A stretch of 64,000 bases of DNA from Siderastrea radians (taxonomy: Eukaryota; Cnidaria; Anthozoa; Scleractinia; Rhizangiidae): positions 27,131,430 to 27,195,429 of the forward strand of contig OZ024896.1 of assembly GCA_964017195.1 (NCBI GenBank). The letters run 5' to 3'. The notes under the pieces are model-generated. The model saw only the letters and a program-made list of their open reading frames with translations. It did not search any database and was not told where the DNA came from. Shown piece by piece: positions 47,152 to 56,934 of this stretch (its first letter is position 1; each line of letters starts with the position of its first letter). The position numbers and the translations under genes were made by a program.

Positions 47152-48565
47152 CTAGTGAACAACATCGCATTCATCGCATCGCGATTTCGATTGTCGTCCA
47201 TTTTCGTCTCAGCGACATGGCGGAGGCCGGCAACTGCTTCAAGGTTTGTGTCTTTAGACGACACAATTGAGTCGTTTATTGAAGAGCATGAAAACCCCAA
47301 CACGGTGAAAAAAACAAAACGAGAGGTCGCTTTGTTGACAGTGTTCCTTCAAACAAAAGGAGAAACACGCGAGATAGCAGAAATTCCTCCTGTTAAGTTG
47401 AATGAACTTCTCAGCGAATTCATATTAAGCGTCCGCACAAAGGAAGGGCAAGAATACGAGCCGTCTTCGCTCCGAGGGATGGTAGCGAGTTTTGAAAGGC
47501 ACCTTAAAAGAAAGTCCTATCCAGTTAGCATCATCAATGACCTAGCATTTGAAAAGTTAAGAAAAACACTCCAGTCTAAACAGAAACAGCTCAAGAAACA
47601 GGGAAGAGGAAACAAGCCTAATGCTTCGGTGGCTCTAACAGAGGATGAAATAAAACTTCTCTTCGACAAAGGCCTCCTCGGTGTATCAAGTCCTGAAGCC
47701 ATTTTAAACACCCTGTGGCTGAACAACAGCCTCCATTTTGGGCTTCGAGGAGTAAAAGAGCACCACGATATGCGCTGGGGCGATGTTAAGTTGTGCAAAA
47801 CAGACCAGGGTGTACTTGAATACTTGGAGTTCAACGAGCGCCAAACGAAAACAAGAACTGGCGCCGACCACCGCGATGTGAGACCCTTCGCACCAAAAAT
47901 GTTTTCAACTGATGGTAGCGAAAAAGATCCGGTAGCAGTTTACAAACTTTTTGTTCAGAAAAGACCGGAAAAAATGAAAGATCCCGACGCTCCGTCTTAC
48001 ATTGCAGTTAACAACGTATCGATGAAATCCAAACCTTCGAATTCTGAAAAGTGCTGGTTCAAATGCAACGCGGTCGGCACCAACAAACTCGGGGGTCTTA
48101 TGAAAGAAATGTCAAAGAAAGCGGGTCTTCAGAACGATAAACTCCGCCAGCGCTAGGAAAACCATGATTCAAACCCTCAGTGAAAATAATGTGCCACCGA
48201 CACAAATCGCACAGCTCTCCGGCCACAAAAACCTGAAAAGTATTGAAAACTACAGTCACCTCAGCACAAAACAACAAATGCATATGTCAAATGTACTGGC
48301 AAACATTTCTAGTGAGTGTTCAAGCATCACTCCATTTACTCCGACTGTAACTCCGTCAACTTCAGCTGTATTTCGAACAGAAGGAGCCTGTCGCTTCAGT
48401 AACCCTGGCCAACAGTCTATGGCTTTATTCTCGGGTGCAGTCATTCATGGAGGACAGTTTTCTGTGACCATCAACACTGTGAATCAATCGCCACCGCTTC
48501 CTCCTCCCTCGGAAAAGCGACAATGGAAAAGAATCAGAGTCTCTAGCGATTCAGATGATGACTAA
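47095..48565 (+). pseudogene. Crypton-like tyrosine recombinase (DUF3504 type), frameshifted
   Basis: The long frame runs from the middle of the leader to a TAG at 48154-48156; a second frame takes over at about 48143 and continues to 48565. Recognisable parts: N-terminal helical region RFVSLDDTIESFIEEHENPN; the first catalytic block FGLRGVKEHHDMRWGDV; in the second frame SARKTMIQTLSENNVPPTQI, LSGHKNLKSIENYSHLS with the GHK histidine and the NYS tyrosine. The frame break removes the histidine of the HxxR box. The first in-frame codon at 47095 is GTG, not ATG. The best ATG (47215-47217, in ACATGGCGG) is in another frame, suggesting an earlier frameshift too. Coral genomes carry many such genes; this copy is probably dead. 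Confidence 0.85.
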
Positions 48566-48951
48566 GACACTGTAGGCTTTTGCATACAGTTTTCTTGACT
48601 TTGTTGTATTATACTGATTTGGTAATAGTTCGCTTGCGTTGTCGTTGTGTTATTCAGCGTATACCGCTGTTTTATAATATCTGATTTACAAACATTAAAT
48701 TTGAACTTATAAGCCTCAGTCAGGTTTTTTTTTTCAACTGAAAAATGTTTATAAAAGTTGTGAAGGTATAAACTGACGTTTTATTTCTTGTGTTACTTCA
48801 TTAAATATTTGATTTTGAAAGAGAAACTGATGTTTTAGTTATTCTAGTTTTACACGCATACATTGCAGTTGAATGGGTTCCCTAAACATGCGCGTAAGAT
48901 TGACAAAATTTGGCTTTTCAAAAATCTCAGTATCTATAAAATCTCAGTAAT

Positions 48952-49110
48952 TAATATGTAGAGATTACTCCATGGAAAATGCGCGCGCGTACGATTTTTT
49001 ATTCACTCGTTGAGTTGTATCAGAAAACTCACTCGTTCGTTTTCTGATACTACTCAACTCGTGAATAAAAATCGTACGCGCGCATTTTCCATGGAGTAAT
49101 CTCTATATAT
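48952..49110. repeat. Right sub-terminal palindrome of the recombinase element
   Basis: Nearly perfect arms 48952-49028 and 49039-49110. The arms contain ATTACTCCATGGAAAATGCG and GTTTTCTGATAC or their complements. The high identity of the two arms suggests conservation or recent repair. Confidence 0.9.
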
Positions 49111-49290
49111 TAGCGTAAAAAATATTTTGGGGTTAGGTGCACTGTAACAATATGCTTGTTTGGGCGGCTGTATATTTTTGACTGAAGAATAAATGGAAAA
49201 TTAAGCCTTGGATCAAACTGATCCAGAACTAAGCCACAAACGGACATGTCACTTCATTTCAAATTTTTGCTGTTATTTTTTTTTTATTAG

Positions 49291-49508
49291 TTTAGGCCCA
49301 GTTCAGAAGCCGTACCTCTCATGTGCCGTACCAAGTAGTACGTAGTTTTTTGGCAGTTGTACGGTGTCCAAATTAGTTTTTTCGACAGATTTCAATTAGG
49401 CAAGCCAAAATCTTAGGGTACGGCAAAGCTTGTCGCTTAATACAACCTAGGAGCGAAAATGTGTTTGGTACGGCACATGAGAGGTACGGCGTTTGAACTG
49501 GGCCTAAC
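49291..49508. mobile_element. MITE with about 41-bp inverted repeats
   Basis: Ends TTAGGCCCAGTTCAGAAGCC and GGTACGGCGTTTGAACTGGG plus CCTAA, with arms matching over about 40 bases including CATGAGAGGTACGGC. Interior about 135 bases, non-coding. Confidence 0.85.
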
Positions 49509-50040
49509 TGATGTTTACTTTTAAAGCACCGCCCATCGCTACGAAGTCGTTTCAAGAGGACGTCTGTTGGTAAACGATCAACCACCCTTGGTTTTTTCTG
49601 ACATCAAACACGGATGTACTGTATTATAGATTTAGTATTTTCAAAGCTGAAATCTCGATTAAATTGATTTGTCGAGATAATTGTAAAATATTGGCAATCG
49701 TTATGGAAAAATAAAGTTTATGTTTAATTTAAGTATCAACTTGTTTCATACAAAATTTCAGGCTCGTTCGACTGACTGTTACTCCTGCCGAGCGATAAGA
49801 ATACACAGAATTATCACGACCAGGAATTTAGACACGCTAGAATATAAATATATCTTGAATTATCATACATATTAATTCAAATATGTCTTACAAAAATATG
49901 ATAACTAGAGACAATATTTTTTTCATTCGAATTCCGTAATTCGGCCAATTCAAACGTACCTTTATTTCAGTTAAAGAAAAAATTGTTAATTTTTGCCTAG
50001 CACTACATAACGCTCATTTTTACTATAACAGGAAGAAACG

Positions 50041-50180
50041 TGCCAATTATCACAATTCATAACATTTGTGTGTTTAGGGCAAACTAATAACGTGTTCAGC
50101 AGGCACTGCGTACACAGAGTCTTTCGGTCTTAACGTACAGGTATAGAACTTTAGTAATAGCAATATTAAATTCGACAGTT
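50041..50180 (+). repeat. Segmental duplication, unit B end
   Basis: Counterpart of 45068-45205, roughly four of five bases identical, same strand. Confidence 0.8.
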
Positions 50181-50272
50181 ATTGGTTACTGACATGGCTT
50201 GTTAAATGCCGCCTTGCATACGGCAACTGCGCCCGCGATACGAGCGGCAGTCAAAACCATGGTGTCCTGTCA

Positions 50273-53200
50273 GACAGGGCTGAAAAACGACTGCGCATGC
50301 TCGAGATCAGTATGTCAATTCGTTCGATCGGTCGTTTGTTTGTCGCCATGCGAGCTTGATTTCTCGGTCGATTTTGGCGTCGTGTCACTCGAGAAGATGG
50401 AACTTGGGATGCGATTGAAAGGTACTTCTGTGGTGGAGATTTTTTCAGACAAACTGGGAACTTGTCTATCTACTGTTTGGCTGTTTTAAAAGTCGTGGAA
50501 ACCCAGCGAATTCTTGAGATCATCGGCTGCAGCACTACGGTGAGTGAGTCCTCAGATTAAATTTAGCATTGCACTTTATAGCTATACCTTACCAAACTTT
50601 TGTGCAACACTCCTAGAGTTAGGTTTGTTTTAGACAATAAGTTCCAATAAGTTTAGGTTAGCAATCTATTTCCAAAAACAAAACTTTGCGATCATACTTG
50701 CGAAACAGATATTTGGCTCCCAAACAAGAAATGAAACCCACAAGTGAATAAAGGGTTCTGTCGGAGCGTTCGTAAGCATTCCTCTCAACAGAATTATTTC
50801 CTAGGTTATTAAAGCGAATTATTTGTCTTTCTTGTCTACAAAGTGCTTGCCTCTCGTGTGAGACAATAGACTCGGACAGTGTGTACGGGGTAGCGACAGT
50901 ATTCAGTTACAAATTCATGCAGCTAAGTGTTGGCCAGATGAGCTGAGATTGTCGTTCTCTCTTCTAAAACTGTTGTCAAACATGTAGTGTCACATACCCA
51001 TAACACTTATATGTGGAAGGAAAATGGCAGCTGACTGCCAGATAAGATTATTTATATCAACTGTAACAGAATCAGAAATTTTACCATTTCTTGATTATGA
51101 CCTTTGATCATATAAATTGGAACATAATTTATTGTTGGTAATTCCTTTACCTCATTATTTTATTTCTGATCATGATTGGGCTTGTGCACAAAAATGTTTA
51201 TCTTGTGTAGTTTTTTCTGCTACTACATTGCCCTATAGTTTTTCCCTATATTTTTACAAACTCGTGAAAGCTTATGGTAAATGTTTATTTTTCAGTGACC
51301 CATATTCCAAGGAAAATGCTTTAGTGCTGGGGAGTGGTTCTGGCAAACATGAGGATCATGATATGATACAGGATCTTGGTTTTTTTTTATTTGTGAGAAA
51401 TAACCAGCAGGCCCTGCAGAAGGGGAAGTATAAGAAGAACTTAGAACTAAGTCAACAGAGGCCATCAAGAGTGAAATGGGGACAGTGGAAGGTGTTGTCC
51501 CAGTGATTCTCCTACAGCCCCACCAGCTGCACTGCCCACCACACCTAAAGCTAAAACTCAAGATGATCCATACACAGCAAACATTTTCCTCACTGTGACT
51601 GATTTCTGGACATTTCCATGTTGTATAGGTGTTGGATATAAGGGTAGGACTTCCTTGAAATCCCAGAGGTAGTGTTATACCACTGGTTCTGAGTACATCA
51701 CCCTGTTTTTTCCATGTTCTGGATTTAGGGGCTCACATGACTGGTGGTGGATGCTTCTTTTAAATAAAAATCCGTGCATTTCCTACTTGTGAATAGTTTT
51801 TATTTGTATCTTGGGTTTGACAGGCCCATACATCCTGAGATCAGCTTTGCAATAATCCAGTTTTTTTTTTCAAACAAATATTGTGCACTTGAAGGGTCAA
51901 GTCAGGGACTTTATTGCCATAATTATGTCAGTTTTCAGAATATTTCATTCATTTCTTTAGAGATGATCTGCAATATATTATAAACTACAACTTTTCTTTT
52001 AACAGTTTTCAGTTTCCTGTAAAGAAAGACATTTGCTGGTAATTTATGCCATAGGAGTGTGTGTTGCATGGCACTTTAATTACCATTTAAAATTAGTTAA
52101 TAAAAGCAATTGAAAATGAACCAACATATTCTTGATGTTCATTTATTTAGCTGTAAAGTGACTCATTGGATGGCAAAATCAATGGCATGAAAAGCAAAGG
52201 ACTACCATCAAGTAATGAAAACATCCCAAAAATAACTATTTTGAAGGAAGTCACCAAAGGGTGAACTATTGTCCTGAGTGTGGTGCTATGTCCTAACATC
52301 TGACCTATGGACAACCCCTCAAGGATATGGCACAACTAGCTGCATAGAGTCCATTTCCCTTTTGTAATGCAGTCCTTGTAATGTAGTCTGTCAAGAAGTT
52401 TAGAAAATTTGTTTCCAGTGTTCCATCACCCATGAACTTTAACTGAATTAAAAACCCATCTTCCAGTTAAATTAAATCAAAATATGACACCTAAAATAGT
52501 GCTCAATTTTGTGAAACAGAGGTAAAGGACTGTCCTGGTTGCTCTTTTCTTTTGCTGGAAAAGTTTTGACTACCCGTAATATAAGCAAGGAGGTCCTTCA
52601 GGAGTCCAGGACTGTTTTATCAGTAAACTGCTTCATTGCTTTTCGATGTAATATTCTTTTCTGGAGCGGTTGTCTGGTGTCTGTACAGGGCTTTTTAAAA
52701 TACTGTCAACTCCAGTGAAATGATGATTCTCTTTTCCTTTTCCGTGGCTGTTCAAAATCTTAAAAAGGCGGACTGGAAATTACAGGAATGTCTGAAATTG
52801 TTTTGATTGTCTTTCAGTAAAGGACTCAACCAGCGACTGTCCTGACGCTCGATCGATCGGCGATGTTTTAGACAAGCTAAGTCTCCGGAGACACAGTGCG
52901 CCTGAGGGCCTAATACACCCAAAACAGGACTCTTAGGCATTTCTGGTTTTCCCAGCAAACCAATAGTTTGCGAAAACAGATGAAAAAGTGGTCAGAAAAA
53001 GCCAAAACAATACCGTAAACAGTACCCTATAATCCAGCCGGCTCGCAACTTTCCGACTATGTCACGCGAAAGGTCGTTTTTCCGTGCGAGAACAATTTTT
53101 GTATAATTTGTACACCCTCTAAATTTTTGGAAAAATATTGTTCCTCTTCAAAAATTTAAACGAAATTATTATCTTTTTAACGGTGTCCTTATTTTTTCAT

Positions 53201-53317
53201 TTTAAACTCGAGCTGTTTTTTTCCCGCTAAGAGGCCTCCATTTTGAATGAGCCCGCGCCTGAGCCCACAATCGTTACCGCAGGACATTGACTTGCGCAGT
53301 CGTTTTTCAGCCCTGTC
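50273..53317. mobile_element. Three-kb span bounded by perfect 25-bp inverted repeats
   Basis: 50273-50297 and 53293-53317 are exact reverse complements over 25 bases (core GGGCTGAAAAACGACTGCGC). Beyond them the similarity continues weakly (GTCCTGTCAG). Interior frames near 51120-51500 show no domain. A strong donor-like sequence GGTGAGTGAG occurs at 50539. It may be a large element, or two copies of a short repeat in opposite orientation around an unrecognised transcription unit. Confidence 0.5.
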
Positions 53318-53329
53318 GTCCTGTCAGTG

Positions 53330-55758
53330 TTCTCGGTTACGGTTCAGAATGCTACGACTGAAAACAGAGGAAACCCCAGTATTTTGTGTCTGTAAGCAAA
53401 AGCAAGAGTTTATAGCGACTGAAGCTATATAGGGTTCTCGATCCATTCAAAGGCAGGGTATTTTCCAATAGTATTGTATTGTTGCGCTTGCAAGAAAGGT
53501 AAAAATTAGTACGAAGGTCGAAGCTGCTAGCGTTTGCGTTTTGTGTGGCTTGTGTTGGATTAAAAGTGTGCATCGTTTAAAGGGTAAGAAGAGTAACCAG
53601 ACGACGACTAAAACCGTCTAAAACCGTAATATTACACCAGAATTTATTCCTTATATCAGAAGAGTTAACTCGAGCTGCTCTACTTCCAGCGGGCCCCACT
53701 GGGATCAGATTCGGAGAAACAACAACGCCATCATGAGAGCTACAAAACAGCTAATTCCAGTAAGACTTTTAGCGGTTTTGTATGATCTACAAAACAGCAG
53801 TTGAAGTGACATTAGCATCGTTACAAGTTGAATGGCGTTACGAGTGCTTGTTGAGAAAGAAAAAATTACCACACTCAAATTTTCTGATTTAAGCCGCCCA
53901 AGTTTCGAAAGGCACGTTTACATAGCTTTAATAATGCGACTACCACCCAAGAAATAAGCTTATACTAAACAGCCGGATCATAAATTTTTTAATTGGTTTC
54001 TGAAGAACAACTTCATCTCTTAGAGTCGCCTGTGATTATCGGTTCTTCCTTTTTGCAACGAATTCGACGTAACGCAAAGTTTTATAATTCCAAATCTCTT
54101 TTGGTACTGCGGACTGATGCAGGACCGCTTGACCGGCATTTTGCTCTTTTAAAATTACTTTCACTTCTCCTTTTTGAATAAACTCCTCCTGCCTGAATCC
54201 TAGAATAGTTCTCAAATTTGTTCCTTTTAATTATAACAATTGAAATCTTCCTGAAATTTCGTGAGAAATTACACATTTGCCTCTCTTTGCTCTCTGTCTG
54301 TAAAAGTCGATTGATTTCACGTTTTGAAGGATACCTTATCTGGAGTGGAAATTTAAGCGAGAAAAAATAAGCATATCAATATTTGACTAAATAAACTTTG
54401 TTCCTGCAATTACCGTTCCAATCCAGTTAGTCAAGTTAATCACCCACTTATAAAGACGGGCTAGGTAATAATTATTTTGACTTTCCGTGGTGAATAAAGC
54501 AAGCGAAAGTGTCGTTTCCTTGGCGGTCCGCATGTTTTCTTTGTTTTGCTTGGCCTGAATTTGAGGTGAGTTTTGACTTTTGAGAAGAAAAGTAAATTTT
54601 CTGCAGCTTTTCACCACGAGCCTTTTGCTGTTACGATGACACAAGGAAGCTCCAAATTCCAAAACGGCCTTTTCGTTCATCTCCAGATATGTGGAAAATT
54701 ATACAAACTTGCCTCTTTCCAAATTGAAGCATGAGCTGTGTAGCGCAACCATACAACGACTATAGATCAAATTTGTCAAATATTCATGATGTATCTCTGA
54801 TCTGATGAACGGGAATATTTTTCCCTAACCGATAAGACCAATCTCGTTCACAGCTGGAAGTTGGAAGTTGGTGTGAATTAAAACCAGACATGAAGTACAC
54901 GATGAAAACAAGTATGAAGTGACCGAAGATCTTTACAAGGACAGAAGACGGATTGTACCCGACGCCACTCAGAGCTGCTCAGTTAGCAGACAGCCATGTG
55001 ATAAACGATGCCAAGGAGAGTGAAAGGGATGTGAAGTTTCTTGTGAAAATTGATATTCAGTAGACAAGAGGAAAACCTTTATAGCCTCCTTCGCATTCAA
55101 GTCCAGTTAGCGATGTCTCCCGCCGCAGAAAAAAGTTTTGAATTGATTCTGGTTGCTCATCCAGTCCATATAATTGCAAACAGTTGTGGCTTTAATAAAT
55201 TGAAGTAAGGCAAGCGGTTAATTTGAAGAAAACGCTGAAGTAAAACCGCATCTCCACAGTATAAACTTCGCTGATCACGCAGAAATCGAAGCGAAGAGCA
55301 CAAAATCTGCATGACGTCAGGACACCACAGTTTTTCCCGCCTACTGAATGCTGATTGGTTAATTCAAATTTCACCGTATGCAAGGCGAACAGTAGTAACA
55401 CAAGAAATAAAACGGGTATATCCGCCAAAAAAATACCACATTTTATAAACACGGTGTTTAAAAAGCAAAAGATTAAGTGGCCTTGTTTTAAAAAAGTTAT
55501 GAGGCGACACGACCTCAAACCAGCGTTTTTATTTAGCGAAGTTTCCGTTTTCATTCTTCACATCCGCGCCACCCAAAGCGCTGTTAAAGAAGCTCGCTCA
55601 AATGTGTTTTTGTCGAAGGCAACTTTTGCTTTCTTCAATCGCTTGCCTTTCTTGAAGTTTTAAAATGTCAATGAATTTTCATTACCAATGTCATAAGAAT
55701 ACAGTTCTTAAAACCGCGCAAATTGTAATTTATACAATGTTCGTCATAATCAACGCCT
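53330..55758. other. Intergenic, no gene recognised
   Basis: AT-rich, with short frames only. 53425-53475 resembles 12040-12090 (TTCTCGATCCAT and GGCAGGGTATTTTCCAA), a fragment of another dispersed repeat. Confidence 0.45.
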
Positions 55759-56934
55759 TTACTCTTTGGAGCAAATAGATAGCACCTCTATGTCTTTCAT
55801 TGTTTCAGGGGTGTCAGGAACCCCTGTTCTCATTACATACGTTCCATATTCACTTTTCGGGGTCCGCGACCTCGCTTCTGTAACATATTCCACATCTACC
55901 GAGTACTCTACACTCTTCCGACATATTAGACTTGTTACCGAGTTAATAACCCGGAAAACGGCTCGGCGTATCTCGCGATTGCGCCAGCAATAAATCATTG
56001 GGTTCAAAGAACTGTTAAGAAATATCAGATTTTCCGCCCAGGGGTAGAAATTGTACAGTAGTTCAGGCGAATCGCCTTTGATAGTGCGAATGAGTAGAAT
56101 TACCATTCCTGGCGTGTAGCAAATTAACAGCGCCCCGAATATATAAGCCATTGTCTTGGCGAGTTTAGTTTCGCGCGCTACGCTTGGGGCAAGCGGATCG
56201 TAGTTTTGCTGCTCTGTTACAATTCGCCGATGATGCCTCCTTGCTTCGCGGAATATAAAGAAGTAGACAAAAGCTGTAATGGCATAACAAGAGCCGATAA
56301 CTGCGAAGCATATTAAGTACACGATGCGGTTAGGGATTCCAGCGAAGCGTACACAGGTGAGAGTCACCCAAGCCAGCCAAACACCGCCTATGATGCTCAA
56401 AACACGACTTTTTGTTACCAATCTCATGTAGTTCAGCGGTGAAAAAATGGCAACATATCTTTCACAGCTTATCAAAGTAAGGTTAAGGAAAGATGCACCC
56501 GTGCAGAACAAAGCCATTGTAAGATATGCAATCCACACTTCACAGTCATCAACCCCGGACAGAGCCAGAGATTGGCGTGTAATGTACAGAGGTTCTACAA
56601 CAACTCCTACTAGCAAATCCGTACACGACAAGCTGACTAGAAACAGATTCGCAAAAGTACGGATTTCACGCGTTCGTGCGAAGGCCAGGAGAAATAACGT
56701 ATTGCACGAGACTCCAGTTATCAAGCCCAGTGCGCTGATAATACAGGTAGAAACTGCCGTCACTCGTGCTGACATGGTGTGCGGGAAGCGAATGACAGTT
56801 TGGAAACTGCAGTTGACGACGTTCATTTCTTCAGTGACCGTTGAGGCGCTTAGAGAAGGCATTGTAGCCGCTCTGATAAACCTGCAACCAACTTCCCTGG
56901 TAACGCTGTTTACTTCCTTAGACTTGTCCGCCAC
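55759..56934 (-). CDS. Class A (rhodopsin-like) GPCR with short second extracellular loop
   Basis: Intronless, 391 residues. After a 55-residue N-terminus, helix 1 ends SCNTLFLLAF; helix 2 has SLSCTDLLVG; helix 3 runs from DDCEVW to LISCERYVAIFSPL (ERY for DRY); helix 4 GGVWLAWVTL; helix 5 AVIGSCYAITAFVYFF; helix 6 GALLICYTPGMVILL; helix 7 LNSSLNPMIYCW followed by RNREIRRAVF. Between helices 4 and 5 only about ten residues remain, and no loop cysteine is left to pair with that of helix 3. This is known from the melanocortin/adenosine/lysophospholipid group, and cnidarian genomes contain many such receptors. The tail (about 60 residues) has tyrosine and proline motifs (RTPKSEYGTYV). The first of two early methionines is chosen; M25 is also possible. 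Ligand unknown. Confidence 0.92.
   Translation of the reverse strand: MADKSKEVNSVTREVGCRFIRAATMPSLSASTVTEEMNVVNCSFQTVIRFPHTMSARVTAVSTCIISALGLITGVSCNTLFLLAFARTREIRTFANLFLVSLSCTDLLVGVVVEPLYITRQSLALSGVDDCEVWIAYLTMALFCTGASFLNLTLISCERYVAIFSPLNYMRLVTKSRVLSIIGGVWLAWVTLTCVRFAGIPNRIVYLICFAVIGSCYAITAFVYFFIFREARRHHRRIVTEQQNYDPLAPSVARETKLAKTMAYIFGALLICYTPGMVILLIRTIKGDSPELLYNFYPWAENLIFLNSSLNPMIYCWRNREIRRAVFRVINSVTSLICRKSVEYSVDVEYVTEARSRTPKSEYGTYVMRTGVPDTPETMKDIEVLSICSKE

Larger units (their letters stand above)
46602..49143. mobile_element. Tyrosine-recombinase element with terminal inverted repeats and end palindromes
   Basis: A 2542-base element. Its ends (46602-46633 and 49112-49143) are 32-base inverted repeats with one mismatch, beginning AGTGCACCTAACCCC. 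Next to the left end is an imperfect palindrome of about 345 bases (46643-46990); next to the right end a palindrome of about 160 bases (48952-49110) with arms of about 72 bases around a 10-base loop. Between them lies one tyrosine recombinase gene, now broken. Flanks show no clear target duplication. It interrupts unit B of the local duplication; unit A shows an uninterrupted counterpart. Crypton elements carry such recombinases but are usually described without inverted repeats. Confidence 0.8.
49144..50200. other. Intergenic, duplication unit B with inserted MITE
   Basis: Holds the right-hand part of duplication unit B, a 220-base MITE and AT-rich sequence. No gene seen. Confidence 0.5.

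Noticed and set aside
51117..51506. Frame of 129 codons as a coding gene
   Set aside because: Low-complexity hydrophobic start, no domain, no clear splice partners; kept only as part of the unexplained 3-kb span.
55192..55663. Overlapping frames of 120 and 102 codons on opposite strands
   Set aside because: No recognisable family and each is the shadow of the other; probably chance frames downstream of the GPCR.
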